The notes beneath the pieces are model-generated. The model saw only the letters and a list, made by a program, of their open reading frames with translations. It searched no databases and was not told the origin of the DNA. Shown here piece after piece: positions 43,343 through 52,523 of a stretch of DNA of 64,000 nucleotides. Origin of the DNA: Dokdonella_A soli (GTDB lineage Bacteria; Pseudomonadota; Gammaproteobacteria; Xanthomonadales; Rhodanobacteraceae); contig NZ_BAAAEU010000024.1 in the NCBI RefSeq assembly GCF_039523175.1, forward strand, positions 434,001 to 498,000. Direction: 5' to 3'. Position 1 is the stretch's first letter, and each line of letters starts with the position of its first letter. Position numbers and translations under genes: made by a program.

Positions 43343-43421
43343 GGTGCTTCTCCGAAGGGATCGGCACTCATGCGCCTAGCGAATTGGGGTGCGCACTCGT
43401 GCGCGCACCGGGCCTGTGCGG

Positions 43422-43619
43422 TCAGCGCGTTACGCTGCGCCGCATCAGAGGGGGAAGGGGTTCGGGGGAATCGTCTTGCTTGCCCGAATCGGTCATCGAC
43501 ACGTCTTCGTCGCTGTCAATGCGAAGACGCGTGCGCCGGCCGGTCTTGTTGATCACGGTGACGCGGGACGCGCCGATCTGCACCGTCTCGCCCGCGTCAA
43601 CATCCAGCATCAACGCCAT
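43422..43619 (-). CDS. CsrA-like small protein in the capsid cluster
   Basis: A 65-residue protein. Residues 3-42 follow the CsrA/RsmA strand order: MLDVDAGETVQIG, then RVTVINKTGRRTRLRI and DSDEDVSM. In CsrA the corresponding GETLMIG and VRIGVNAPKEVSVHREE form the dimer and bind GGA in messengers. The RNA-contacting HREE segment is replaced here by TDSGK, and the C-terminal tail is longer. It could be an RNA-binding regulator or a capsid-associated protein with the same small beta fold. Lies between scaffold and capsid genes. Confidence 0.55.
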   Translation of the reverse strand: MALMLDVDAGETVQIGASRVTVINKTGRRTRLRIDSDEDVSMTDSGKQDDSPEPLPPLMRRSVTR

Positions 43620-43624
43620 ATACG

Positions 43625-44602
43625 TCAGGCGGCCAGGTTGCCGCGGTAGTCAGAGCCCGGCGTCTGCCGCAACAGCTCGTCGACCTTGCCGGAATCCATT
43701 GTCGCCAAGGTGTCTTCGAGCTTGTTGATGTCGAGTTCGTAGAGCGTGTCGACACTGGACTTGGTGCCTTCGCTACCAGCGACCGGCAATGCACCCACCG
43801 TCTTCGGAACATCCGCCATGGATGGCGCGCGACGCTCCGGCGGCTTGGCGTCAGCCGGCGGTGCAGCGGTGATGCCAAACGTCGTGTTGAAGAGGTTGCG
43901 TGCCTCGACCAGCAGCTGCAGATGGTTCGGCGCCGGCTTCTTGCTCTCCTCGTAGCTGGACTCGACCTGGTGGATCGCGGCCTGGAACGCGTTGAAGCGC
44001 AGCCCATCCTGCACGATCGCTTTGGATTCCGGCTGCGCGAGGAAGCCGCGATACGTGGTTTCCCAGGTGCGCGCGGCTTCCTGCTGCGCCGCTGCGGCGA
44101 ACGCCGTCTGCGACTTCACCAGCGCGTTGTGCTCCGCCTGCTGACCGATCACGCGCGATTCGGCGGCCGTCAATGCACGGTCCTGCCGGCGGAACTCGGG
44201 CAGCTCGACCTCGCCGTCCTCGTAGCGCTTGTCGAGCGCAGCGCGCTGATCGTCGATCGTCTTCAGCTGCGCCTCGAAATCCGGCGCGTCGGCGGCTGGA
44301 TCAACGAGGTTCGGGATGATCGGAGCCTCGTAGCCCATCGGCGCCACGACCGGTTCGGCTGCTGGCGTCGCCACCGCAGCAGCTGCTGCAGCGTCTTCGG
44401 GTTTCGACGCATCGGCCGCCACGGCCGGCGCGGGTTCGGCGGCCTTCGCCGCGGCATCGTCCGCCGCCTGGGCGTCGGCGTAGACCTTGCGTTCGGCATC
44501 GGTCAGCTCCGTCATCACGTCGCTGATCGGCGTGTCGTTGGTCGACGGGTCAGGTGCCCCCGAGGGAACCGGGAGCGGGGTTGAAGTTTCCGGCGTCTGC
44601 AT
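43625..44602 (-). CDS. Scaffolding protein
   Basis: A 325-residue acidic, Ala-rich, mostly helical protein (TDAERKVYADAQAADDAAAK, DDQRAALDKRYEDGEVELPE, TLATMDSGKVDELLRQ). It lies between portal and capsid genes, the usual place for the procapsid scaffold. The ATG at 44602 has AGGAGACACGC upstream, so it overlaps the portal gene by 53 bases. Confidence 0.75.
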   Translation of the reverse strand: MQTPETSTPLPVPSGAPDPSTNDTPISDVMTELTDAERKVYADAQAADDAAAKAAEPAPAVAADASKPEDAAAAAAVATPAAEPVVAPMGYEAPIIPNLVDPAADAPDFEAQLKTIDDQRAALDKRYEDGEVELPEFRRQDRALTAAESRVIGQQAEHNALVKSQTAFAAAAQQEAARTWETTYRGFLAQPESKAIVQDGLRFNAFQAAIHQVESSYEESKKPAPNHLQLLVEARNLFNTTFGITAAPPADAKPPERRAPSMADVPKTVGALPVAGSEGTKSSVDTLYELDINKLEDTLATMDSGKVDELLRQTPGSDYRGNLAA

Positions 44603-46835
44603 GCGTGTCTCCTAGCTGATAGGGCGGCGTGGCGGGAGGCGGCGGTCGCCGCGGTTTGATGCCGCCCTCTTGGTAGAGCTTGTCGGCGGCGGCGGCCAAG
44701 TGCGGCGCGCCGGCGACTTGACCGGCGGTCGTGAGCGCGGTCTGTTGCCCTTCCACGCCGATCTTCGCGGCCGACGCCTGTTCCTTGCCGGCCATGGCTT
44801 GATCCTTGGCCGCGGCGGCGTTGTTGCGGGTGGCCTCGGACTGCGTCTTGGACAAGGCGGCCACGCGCGCCTCCTCGGCGTCCTGGGCCTTCTTGGCCAG
44901 CTGCTGCTGGGTCTGCGGATCGAGCGGCTCGCCCGGCATGGTCTGGCCGTTGATCGAGCGGATACGCTTGACCAGCTCGTCCTTGTTCGGGATGTCCGTC
45001 ATGTCGACGGCGAGGTCGAGCAGCTGCACCGCCATGTTTGGATCGATCTTCGAGAGCAGGTCGAACAGCGATTCGGCCATCGCCTGCCGCACCGTCTCGC
45101 GGTAGTCCTGCTGGTCGACGATGAAATCGCCTTCCGTCTTGGTGATGTCGTTCTCGAACGCCCACTTCCCGGTCTGCTCGTTCCAGACCGGATTGTTCAG
45201 CGTCATGTAGTCCGCGTTGCCGCCGCTGCCGAGGATGCGGATCTGCTTCGGCATCGGCATGTACTGCTCGGTAAGCGACAGCACCTTCTGGCCGGATAGC
45301 TGGAACGCCTGGCGGAAGTTGTCGAACAGCTCGGCCGTAGAGACCGCGCCCTGCTGTTGCTTGGCGATGATCGCGCGCCCACTGGTGGCGCTCGAGTCGG
45401 AGCCCATGTTCTCGCGCGTGATGCCGGAGACCTGGAACACCATCTCCTCGGACGACTGCATCAGCTTGACGTGCGCCTCGGCGAGGTTGACGTCGTTTTC
45501 GATGCGGAACCGGTTGTCCTTCAGCGCGCCGTCATTGAGCCGGATCTGCCCGTTCGGACGCGCTACTTGCTCCAGCACGTCGTCTTCGTTTGCCATCTCG
45601 ATCGCGCTCTCTTCGTAGATCACGCGATTGGTCGAGAGGATAAACAGCGCCTTGGAACGCCGCTTGTTGTATTCCTCCTGCGGGTCGCGCGCGCCGCGCA
45701 CGATGCCGTAGGGCATGCCATCGCGGTGCCGGCGATAGGCGAAGTCGGGGGTGAACGGATAGCGGCCATGCTTGTACGGCGACTTCATGTTCTGCAGCAG
45801 CGCGCCGTGCACCCAGATTGCACACCACATTTCCTGCTGCACCGCATTGGTCAGCGTGACGTATTTCTTCGCGACCGCGGAGACATGCTCGGCATTGTTC
45901 GGGTCGTAGATCGTGGCATCCCACTCGTCGCCGCTCTCGTTCGCCGAGAACATCTTCTTGACCGAGATCGGCCGGCGATACCAAGTCTCGATCAGGCGGA
46001 TGCGCTTGCGCGAGCGCCGGGAACTGGCCGTCGTGCCGATCAGGTGGCCGTACCGCGTCATGCGTCCGAACCGGTCCAGGTTCGTGAACACCATCGGCAG
46101 GCCGTTCCAATCCTCCATCATCGACAGGCTGTCGGTGTCGAAGGCATTCACCGACGAGGTGCGGATCTTATCCTGGCGGTCCGGGAACATCGCGCAGGCG
46201 TAGTCTTCGTCGACCCACCGCTCACGGTGCAGCGCGCGGCAGTCCTCGAGATCGTTGCGCCGGCTGTACGGGTCCCACGTCATTTCCTTCCAGTCGACGT
46301 AGCGAACCTGCACCGCCTCGCCGTCGCCATCGGCGCGGATGCCCTCCTCGGTCCAACCAACGCCGACAATACAGGCGTCACGGAACTGGCGCGAGCGTTC
46401 CCACGGCACGCCGTTGACGTCCGACAGGTACTTGAGCAGCGCCATCTTGGCGCGCGCGCCTTCATCGTCACCCGGGTTGCGGCCGTAGACCTTCCAGTCC
46501 ACGCGCGTGCGGCGTTCGGTGCCGATGACCCAATCGACCGCCGGCTTGATCAGGTTGAACGTGAGCGGCGCCTGGCCGCGGTTCATCAGGATGGTCGAGT
46601 CTTCCAGCGTCCACTGGATGTGGTCGTAGAAGTCCGCGTCGATCATCTGCTCGCGACGATTCTCGGCGCCTGCTTCATGGGCTTCGCGGTACAGCGCGTC
46701 GATGTAGCCGAGCACCTTGGCCGACTCGGCATCGTCCAGCGGGTGCTGCGATTCCTGCGACGGGATGTCGTCCGCGGCCGGGCCGGGCGGATCGAACGCC
46801 GACTCCGCCCGGAAGTTTTCGAGGGTCGGGCTCAT
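44550..46835 (-). CDS. Portal protein, P22 type
   Basis: A 761-residue portal that forms the dodecameric DNA entry vertex. Characteristic sections: NRGQAPLTFNLIKPAVDWVI, GTERRTRVDWKVY, RDACIVGVGWTEEGI, VSGITRENMGSDSSATSGRA, and a helical Gln/Ala-rich C-terminal barrel-like tail (QQLAKKAQDAEEARVAALSK). This is the phage P22-like portal family. Coupled to the upstream small gene by a 4-base overlap. Confidence 0.92.
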   Translation of the reverse strand: MSPTLENFRAESAFDPPGPAADDIPSQESQHPLDDAESAKVLGYIDALYREAHEAGAENRREQMIDADFYDHIQWTLEDSTILMNRGQAPLTFNLIKPAVDWVIGTERRTRVDWKVYGRNPGDDEGARAKMALLKYLSDVNGVPWERSRQFRDACIVGVGWTEEGIRADGDGEAVQVRYVDWKEMTWDPYSRRNDLEDCRALHRERWVDEDYACAMFPDRQDKIRTSSVNAFDTDSLSMMEDWNGLPMVFTNLDRFGRMTRYGHLIGTTASSRRSRKRIRLIETWYRRPISVKKMFSANESGDEWDATIYDPNNAEHVSAVAKKYVTLTNAVQQEMWCAIWVHGALLQNMKSPYKHGRYPFTPDFAYRRHRDGMPYGIVRGARDPQEEYNKRRSKALFILSTNRVIYEESAIEMANEDDVLEQVARPNGQIRLNDGALKDNRFRIENDVNLAEAHVKLMQSSEEMVFQVSGITRENMGSDSSATSGRAIIAKQQQGAVSTAELFDNFRQAFQLSGQKVLSLTEQYMPMPKQIRILGSGGNADYMTLNNPVWNEQTGKWAFENDITKTEGDFIVDQQDYRETVRQAMAESLFDLLSKIDPNMAVQLLDLAVDMTDIPNKDELVKRIRSINGQTMPGEPLDPQTQQQLAKKAQDAEEARVAALSKTQSEATRNNAAAAKDQAMAGKEQASAAKIGVEGQQTALTTAGQVAGAPHLAAAADKLYQEGGIKPRRPPPPATPPYQLGDTHADAGNFNPAPGSLGGT

Positions 46836-47224
46836 GCGTTCAGCGGCGTGCCGTTCTTCGAGATGATGATGCCGTCACGCGCCATGGCTTCGAGTTCCTG
46901 CGTGAGGCTGCCCATCGACGTCGGCGGATAACGGTGCAGGTCTTCGATGCCCTCTTCGATCGCGTGCATCACGTTGATGCAGCCGGGCTTGGTGACCATG
47001 CCGTACAGCTGCTCGCAGATCTTTGGCACCTGCCGCGCCTGCCAGTCGGTATCGAGTACGCGCCACAGGTCGCGCCGTGGAATGCAGGCCGACTCGATCC
47101 GACCGACACGCTTGCGGCTGATCTTCAGCACCTCCTGATCGCCGTTGTGGTCTTTCATGTCGGCGTAGAAGTAGCTGATCGTCAGGTCGCGGACGCGACG
47201 GACGGTATTGACAGGGACGGGCAT
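46832..47224 (-). CDS. Small protein between terminase and portal
   Basis: A 130-residue protein (LTISYFYADMKDHNGDQEVL, ARQVPKICEQLYGMVTKPGC). No family recognised. Genes in this slot of podoviruses often encode packaging or head accessory proteins. ATGA overlap with the portal gene. Confidence 0.6.
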   Translation of the reverse strand: MPVPVNTVRRVRDLTISYFYADMKDHNGDQEVLKISRKRVGRIESACIPRRDLWRVLDTDWQARQVPKICEQLYGMVTKPGCINVMHAIEEGIEDLHRYPPTSMGSLTQELEAMARDGIIISKNGTPLNA

Positions 47225-47242
47225 GAAGACCTCGGAAGTGGT

Positions 47243-48637
47243 TCAGACAGCGCGCCAGTTGTTCTCGCGCTGCGCGGCGCGGCCGTCGTTGCGACGAACG
47301 CGCGTCAATGTCTTGGCTCGGTAGGCTTGGGCGAACATGCGAAACGCATCGGCGCCGTTCGAGGCCCAGTCGTGCAGCGGATCGCGCCGCCAGACCTGCT
47401 GGCGTTCGTTCCACTCGTAGCGATAGGCCTTGAGCGCCGCGATGCCATCGGCGCAGCGCTCGGTGTCGAACAGGCACGACGAGAACACGTCGCGCACCAT
47501 CTCGATACCATCGGCCCGGTTCTCGATGCGCGGCACCACGATGACCGGCTTGATGCCCGACTCTTCGAGCATCGCCTTGCGCGACTTGCCGGTGCCGAGT
47601 TCGGTCACGTCGGCATCGAACGGCAGGTAGTGATCGCCGAACAGATAGCCCTTGTCCTTCAGCACGCGCACGTAGGTCGCGAGGCCGGTCAGGCTGTCTT
47701 CGTAGTAGTCGATGAAGCGGTTCTCGGAACCGACGCGCTGGTGGAACCAGATCGCGGTCGAGTCGTTGTGGCCGAGGTCCCAGAAGGTATTGACCGGCAG
47801 CCGCGGCACGATCGGCACGCGCGTGAAGCGCTGCTCGATGACCGCCTTCTCGATCTCTTCGCGGTAGATCTGGCCGGGAATGTCGGTGACATCCCAGCGC
47901 CCTTCCAGCAGCGCGCGCCGTTCCATCTCGGGCAGCTGCAGCAGGTTGGACAGGTAGTCGGTGCTGGCGAGGTACGGGTTGTCACCCAGACGCGCTGGAA
48001 TGAACCGCCGCGTGATCGTGCGCTTGACGGTCGATCCGTCCGTCAACTGCATCTCGACATCGACCTTGAAGCGCGTCGCCTCGCCGGCATCGTTGATGGC
48101 CCAGTGGTCCTTGACCCACTCGTGCCCGACACCGCCGGGGTTGCAGGTCGCACGCGCGTAGGGGCGAATCCGTGGATTCGCGGTACGGATGCGGCTGAGC
48201 ATGTAGCGGTACACCGCATCGGTCGCGTACTGCGTAAGCTCGTCGAAGCCGCCGTAGGCAAACGCGCGGCCCTGATACAGGAACCGATCCTGCTCGCGCT
48301 TCAGGAAGTTGAGCTCGATCTTCGCGCCGCTGGTGAACGTCCACACCTTTTCCGTGTGGTTGTACTTCGCGCCGTCGTCGACGATCGGATAGATCAGCTG
48401 CGAGCGATCGATCAGGTCGCGCAGTTCGGGAAAGCTGCGGCGCAGCAGGATCGCCCGATAGTCGGGTTCCGCCAGCGCGTTTTGCGACAGCCCGGCGGCA
48501 TCGATCAACAGCCCATCGGACTTTCCACCCCCCGCGCTGCCTCCGAACAGAACTTCGAAGTCGGGCGCGGCGAGAAATTCAGCCTGGCGCGGCGTGGGTT
48601 TCCACGCCACCGCCTGAATCTGTGGGTCCATCGCCAT
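47243..48637 (-). CDS. Terminase large subunit
   Basis: A 464-residue packaging motor. Walker A GGSAGGGKS is near residue 33, Walker B/catalytic region GGFDEL near 129, and the RNase-H-like nuclease domain has FWDLGHNDSTAIW and the later acidic residues in FDADVTELGTGKSR and DWASNGADAFRM. It overlaps the small subunit gene by 59 bases. The family is Terminase_6-like, as in P22-type headful phages. Confidence 0.93.
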   Translation of the reverse strand: MAMDPQIQAVAWKPTPRQAEFLAAPDFEVLFGGSAGGGKSDGLLIDAAGLSQNALAEPDYRAILLRRSFPELRDLIDRSQLIYPIVDDGAKYNHTEKVWTFTSGAKIELNFLKREQDRFLYQGRAFAYGGFDELTQYATDAVYRYMLSRIRTANPRIRPYARATCNPGGVGHEWVKDHWAINDAGEATRFKVDVEMQLTDGSTVKRTITRRFIPARLGDNPYLASTDYLSNLLQLPEMERRALLEGRWDVTDIPGQIYREEIEKAVIEQRFTRVPIVPRLPVNTFWDLGHNDSTAIWFHQRVGSENRFIDYYEDSLTGLATYVRVLKDKGYLFGDHYLPFDADVTELGTGKSRKAMLEESGIKPVIVVPRIENRADGIEMVRDVFSSCLFDTERCADGIAALKAYRYEWNERQQVWRRDPLHDWASNGADAFRMFAQAYRAKTLTRVRRNDGRAAQRENNWRAV

Positions 48638-49040
48638 AGCTCGCCGCTTCCTTGGCCGGCACGACGATGCAGCCGAGCGGACGCGTGCCGCTCGGATCGG
48701 TCAGTGCCAGCTTCTGCGGCGGGAAGAAGTTCGGTACGCGCTTGCCCAGCAGCTCGAGCGCGCGCACGCGCCCGGCCTGCGTAGTGTCCTTGCCATCGCC
48801 CTCGGCCTCCTTCATGAGGCGCGAGACGATCCAGTCGGCATTGAGTTCAATGCGTTCGGCTTGCTTCGCGAGCAGGCTATCGATGCGTGTCTTGACGCGC
48901 GGATCGGCCAACGCGCGCGAGGCGTGCTGCGCCGCCGACTTCTCGGCATAACCGGCACGGATGGCCGCCGCTCCCCCATTCATATCGACCGCGAACTCTT
49001 CGCAGAAGCGAAGGGTTCGCGGTGAGAGTGGCTTGGTCAT
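48579..49040 (-). CDS. Terminase small subunit
   Basis: A 153-residue DNA-recognition subunit of the Terminase_2 family: LSPRTLRFCEEFAVDMNGGA, AIRAGYAEKSAAQHASRALA (helix-turn-helix) and VKTRIDSLLAKQAERIELNA. The ATG at 49040 is preferred to an upstream TTG. Gene order small-large terminase is standard. Confidence 0.85.
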   Translation of the reverse strand: MTKPLSPRTLRFCEEFAVDMNGGAAAIRAGYAEKSAAQHASRALADPRVKTRIDSLLAKQAERIELNADWIVSRLMKEAEGDGKDTTQAGRVRALELLGKRVPNFFPPQKLALTDPSGTRPLGCIVVPAKEAASYGDGPTDSGGGVETHAAPG

Positions 49041-49080
49041 TTTCAATCGGCGTACGCCGATTGCAAAGCCCGCGTCAGCG

Positions 49081-49398
49081 TCACGCGCCCAAGGGCGGCT
49101 CGACCGGCGGCGGGTAGATGCCCGGCGGTCCGATAACTTCTGGCGGCCCGATGCCGACGGCCGCCGCCACGGCTTCGGTGCCGCCCGCTTCGTTCGCGGC
49201 CGCTGGCGCAGGCGTCAACGCGGCGGTTTCGGCATCGAGCTTCGCCGACAGCGCGTTGATCGCGGCGACGGCCACGCGTACGGCGGGGTCGAAGGAAGCG
49301 CTGGTACCGGCCAGCTTGGCCGTGATGGCCGCCAGTTCGGCGCTGACCGACGCAGTCAGCGTGGTGATGGCAGTGGTGAGATCGGTGATATCGGACAT
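49081..49398 (-). CDS. Small helical and Pro-tailed phage protein
   Basis: A 105-residue protein: a helical N-terminal part (SDITDLTTAITTLTASVSAE, VRVAVAAINALSAKLDAETA) and a Pro-rich C-terminus (VIGPPGIYPPPVEPPLGA). ATG 49398 with GGAG 9 bases upstream. The trimeric coiled-coil-like start suggests a fibre or appendage part. Confidence 0.5.
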   Translation of the reverse strand: MSDITDLTTAITTLTASVSAELAAITAKLAGTSASFDPAVRVAVAAINALSAKLDAETAALTPAPAAANEAGGTEAVAAAVGIGPPEVIGPPGIYPPPVEPPLGA

Positions 49399-49467
49399 GA
49401 TGCGAGACTCCATTTGGATTAGGTAACGAAGCAGTTTGGCGCTGGACAAGAACATGTGGGGCCCGGG

Positions 49468-50454
49468 TTATCGTGTCGAAATGATCAGCGCAAACCCGTC
49501 CGCGCCCTTTCCACCCGCTCCGGACGTGCTGCCGCGCGTCTTGGTGGCAGCGCCGCCGCCACCACCACCCGCGCCGTACAAGGCGCCGTCGCCGCCGGTA
49601 CCGCCGTTGCCGCCGCTGTTGCCACCACCGCCGCCACCTCCGCTGCCGGGAGCATCGGTCGCTGCGTTGGAAGTTCCCGTGGTGCCGTTGAACGCACCGC
49701 CCGCACCACCGGCTGTGTTCGCGCCCAGATAGCACGCCACGCCGCCGTTGCCGCCGCTTGCGACCACATTGCCGGTACTGATGCCACCGCCTGCGCCGCC
49801 TGCGCCGGGCGCGAAGCCGCTGCCGGGGAACAAAGCTGCTGCGGGGGTTGGGCCGTTGCCACTGTTGCCAGTGCCGCCGGCATTGTCGGACACGCCGCCT
49901 TGTTGTCCGTTGGCGTAAGTGCCGCCGGCGAGGGTAACGGGACTATCCAGTGCGGTGTTGTTGCCCCCGGCGCCGCCCGTACCGCCCTGCGCGACCAAGA
50001 AGGCACCTAAGCTGGTGTTCCCTCCGTTCCCTCCCGTATTTCCCGACGTGCTGGCAGTGGCGATACCCGCTCCCGCGCCACCGCCGGTGCCGACCGTGAC
50101 ACTGACTGTTGACGTCAACACCGAAGCTGGCAAGACCAATGCCGATACCGCGCCACTCTGGCCACCCCAGCCGCCGCGGCTCAGACTGCTGGTCAAGCCG
50201 AGCCTGCCCGAACCGCCGCCGCCACCGCCGCCGATCAGATACACATACACTTCGGTCGCCCATGTCGGCTTGGTCCAGGTACCTGTCGCGGTGAACGTCT
50301 GCACGTCCGCTGCCACCAGTAGGCTGGGGTCAAGCTTGCCGTCAGTTGCGCGCAGTTCGACGAGCTTGCCGCCGTCAGAAGCGCCAGCACTGGTCGGGGT
50401 GGTCAGCACTTCGACCTTTCCGCCGGCTACGGTCTGAGCGACAACACGCGCCAT
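49468..50454 (-). CDS. Glycine-rich fibre or appendage protein
   Basis: A 328-residue protein. Residues 1-75 contain LVELRATDGKLDPSLLVAAD and VQTFTATGTWTKPTWATEVY, the usual entry to a glycine-rich domain. The rest is long poly-Gly/Asn/Ala with repeats such as GGxGGxGGN, as in phage tail-fibre tip domains of the polyglycine sandwich type. It probably takes part in receptor contact. The high glycine content shows on the other strand as a proline-rich shadow frame. Confidence 0.7.
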   Translation of the reverse strand: MARVVAQTVAGGKVEVLTTPTSAGASDGGKLVELRATDGKLDPSLLVAADVQTFTATGTWTKPTWATEVYVYLIGGGGGGGSGRLGLTSSLSRGGWGGQSGAVSALVLPASVLTSTVSVTVGTGGGAGAGIATASTSGNTGGNGGNTSLGAFLVAQGGTGGAGGNNTALDSPVTLAGGTYANGQQGGVSDNAGGTGNSGNGPTPAAALFPGSGFAPGAGGAGGGISTGNVVASGGNGGVACYLGANTAGGAGGAFNGTTGTSNAATDAPGSGGGGGGGNSGGNGGTGGDGALYGAGGGGGGAATKTRGSTSGAGGKGADGFALIISTR

Positions 50455-50457
50455 CCG

Positions 50458-50979
50458 CTATGCCCTCGTGATGCCAATTTGCGGCAGGAACATCAGAATG
50501 GTCGCGCTCAGCGCGTAGCCGATGTTCTGCGCCAGGTTGCCGGTCGCCGCAGGGACTGTCGCGGTCGCGGTTCCTGCGGTCGACGCGCTGAGGAAGTGGT
50601 ATGCGCCGATCGTGAGTCCGGAAAGACCGGTGATCTGCTGACCAGCGAAGAACACCGTGTTGGCAGCAGGGCTCGTCGATGCTGCAGTCACGAAACCCAT
50701 CGCTGGCTTCGTCGCGTCAGTGGCGTTGGCATTGCGCGCAGTGAGTACGCCGGCGTTGTTGTACAGGTTGACCAGAGCGCCAGCGGCCAGATTCTCGCTG
50801 GTAACAACGGAAATCGATGACTCTCCGAATCCAGCAGGAAACAGGGTCGAGTCGAGGAATCCGGAGGAATTAAGCGCGACGACTTGGTTTGCGTTCGCAC
50901 CGCCCGCGCTGACCTGTGTGGCCGCGACTTCAACCGGAAGCCCGGTCCCGCCGAGCGAGAGATACTTGTTGGCCGCCAT
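50458..50979 (-). CDS. Virion fibre/decoration-like protein
   Basis: A 173-residue protein. The N-terminus (LSLGGTGLPVEVAATQVSAG, ANQVVALNSSGFLDSTLFP) is like a head- or tail-fibre attachment region; the C-terminal domain (SENLAAGALVNLYNNAGVLT, GFVTAASTSPAANTVFFAG, IGAYHFLSAS) is a beta-barrel like DUF2190-type capsid proteins. The neighbour at 50984-51541 has the same kind of domain. Confidence 0.6.
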   Translation of the reverse strand: MAANKYLSLGGTGLPVEVAATQVSAGGANANQVVALNSSGFLDSTLFPAGFGESSISVVTSENLAAGALVNLYNNAGVLTARNANATDATKPAMGFVTAASTSPAANTVFFAGQQITGLSGLTIGAYHFLSASTAGTATATVPAATGNLAQNIGYALSATILMFLPQIGITRA

Positions 50980-50983
50980 GACG

Positions 50984-51541
50984 CTACCTTTGAATGGGGG
51001 TTTGGAAATTGAGCACGATGGCTGTTGCCGAGACCGCGCGACCGACGACCTGCAGCCAGCTACCTGCGGCAGGAACGGCCTGTGTCAGCAACGACGAAGG
51101 ACCGACAAACAACGGACCCGGACTCCACGACCACAGCGCGTCCGTCACCTCGCCAGCGGTCTGCACCGTGACGGGATTGCCGGTGGTCGCTCCGGTGACA
51201 GCAAAGCCGACGGCCAACGGCGCGTCAGCGGGATTCGTGACGTCAACCAGCGTCACGCTGGTGTTCTGCACCTTGACGACTTGGTAGCCGGCGATGTTCT
51301 GTCCAGCCGTGCCGACAAACGTCTCGGTGCCCGAGGGTCCTGGCGGACCGGGCGGCCCCACCTGCCCAGCGGCGATGACCTGCTGCCGCGGCGTGTCTGT
51401 CGTGACGTTCGCAGTGGGCGCTTGCTGCACCACCAGCGCCTGCTGGACCGTTGAGACTTGATCGACCCGCTGATTCGTCACCGTGACGATCGCGAGCGAT
51501 CGCGCGACGACGACCTGCACGTCCTCCGGGGTGGCGCTCAC
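50984..51541 (-). CDS. Collagen-like virion protein
   Basis: A 185-residue protein with GTG start overlapping the upstream TGA. Residues about 20-55 are helical and polar, then a short collagen-like tract VGPPGPPGPSG, then a beta domain (AGQNIAGYQVVKVQNTSVTL, AVGFAVTGATTGNPVTVQTA, WSWSPGPLFVGPSSLLTQAV). Collagen tracts often join a virion anchor to a distal domain in trimeric fibres. Confidence 0.65.
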   Translation of the reverse strand: MSATPEDVQVVVARSLAIVTVTNQRVDQVSTVQQALVVQQAPTANVTTDTPRQQVIAAGQVGPPGPPGPSGTETFVGTAGQNIAGYQVVKVQNTSVTLVDVTNPADAPLAVGFAVTGATTGNPVTVQTAGEVTDALWSWSPGPLFVGPSSLLTQAVPAAGSWLQVVGRAVSATAIVLNFQTPIQR

Positions 51542-52182
51542 AACCCGGGAATGCCCGTCACGCCGGGCGTGAAGATCAGGAGCTGGCCTTGGTCGAGCAG
51601 CGTCACCGCGCCGGTGGAGTCGGTGACTTCGAGCGTGTAGGTGTACTGGCCAGAGGCGAGCGCCTGTGTCTGCGCCGCGGTGAGCATGATGCTGATCGTC
51701 TGCGCGGCCGGCGTCACGACCGCAGCGATCGTCAATATTGGGGTCGGTAGCGCGGGCGGAAACGGCGGCGTCAGCGTGAACGGTGGACCTTGCGGCTGCA
51801 GGATGGTCAGCGTGCCGGTCACGCCGGTCAGGGGCACCGGCGTCAGATAGGCGATCGTGCCGCCGCTGGTGTACGTGCCGACACGCGAGGCGTCGACATC
51901 GGTGAACGCCAACGTATTCGTGTCGACCACAGTCGCGGTCAGGTAGTCCGATGGTGCCGGCGGCCAGTTCGATGCGTTGAGCGCAGCAAGGCCGCCAAGC
52001 GCGGTCAGCGCGACTGGCCAGCCGTTCGGAACGCCGTGCGCGGTCACCGTGAGCGTCAGCGGCGTCAGCGACGGAACGGCCGTCACCGGCTTGTAGATCA
52101 GCGGCGGCGCCGACCAGCGATAGACGCGCGTGAACGTAGTCCCCTGTCCGACGGACAGCGGTGCGTTGGTGCACGCACTCAC
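51538..52182 (-). CDS. Phage structural protein, Pro-rich
   Basis: A 214-residue protein, GTG start overlapping the upstream stop. Two beta-rich parts (VGQGTTFTRVYRWSAPPLIY; TVVDTNTLAFTDVDASRVG) and a Pro/Thr-rich middle, ending QYTYTLEVTDSTGAVTLLDQ. It probably belongs to the appendage cluster. No family recognised. Confidence 0.55.
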   Translation of the reverse strand: MSACTNAPLSVGQGTTFTRVYRWSAPPLIYKPVTAVPSLTPLTLTVTAHGVPNGWPVALTALGGLAALNASNWPPAPSDYLTATVVDTNTLAFTDVDASRVGTYTSGGTIAYLTPVPLTGVTGTLTILQPQGPPFTLTPPFPPALPTPILTIAAVVTPAAQTISIMLTAAQTQALASGQYTYTLEVTDSTGAVTLLDQGQLLIFTPGVTGIPGL

Positions 52183-52523
52183 TGCAACGTGGTCCGCTTC
52201 GCCATGACCGCCGTTACCTTGGCCATGTTGGAACGGCAGTGGTGGGCCAGGTCATGGTTGCCGGCGCGCTCGCAAATCTGGCCCGCCACCTGCAGCAGGT
52301 TGTGCAGCCAGAACAGCAGCGGTGTCGGCACCAAGTCGCCGTTGCCGCGCTCGATATGGCCGAGCACGTCGTCACCGAGAAACACGGCGGCTTGGCTGCT
52401 GAGGTCGGCCAACTCGTTGATCAATCGCTGCGGCACCTGCTCGGCATTGATCATGGCGTCATCGACGGACTGCCGGATGGTCGTCAGCGCCTCCGCGAGG
52501 TTCGTCGCCGGGGCCTGACTCAC
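52179..52523 (-). CDS. Phage protein, helical, unknown
   Basis: A 114-residue helical protein with GTG start at 52523 overlapping the previous TGA. It contains AEALTTIRQSVDDAMINAEQ and a His-rich end, GQICERAGNHDLAHHCRSNM. Possibly a regulator or head accessory. Coding is supported by GTGA overlaps on both sides. Confidence 0.55.
   Translation of the reverse strand: MSQAPATNLAEALTTIRQSVDDAMINAEQVPQRLINELADLSSQAAVFLGDDVLGHIERGNGDLVPTPLLFWLHNLLQVAGQICERAGNHDLAHHCRSNMAKVTAVMAKRTTLQ

Noticed and set aside
49436..50437. Pro-rich plus-strand frames
   Set aside because: They are the complement of the poly-Gly fibre gene on the minus strand.
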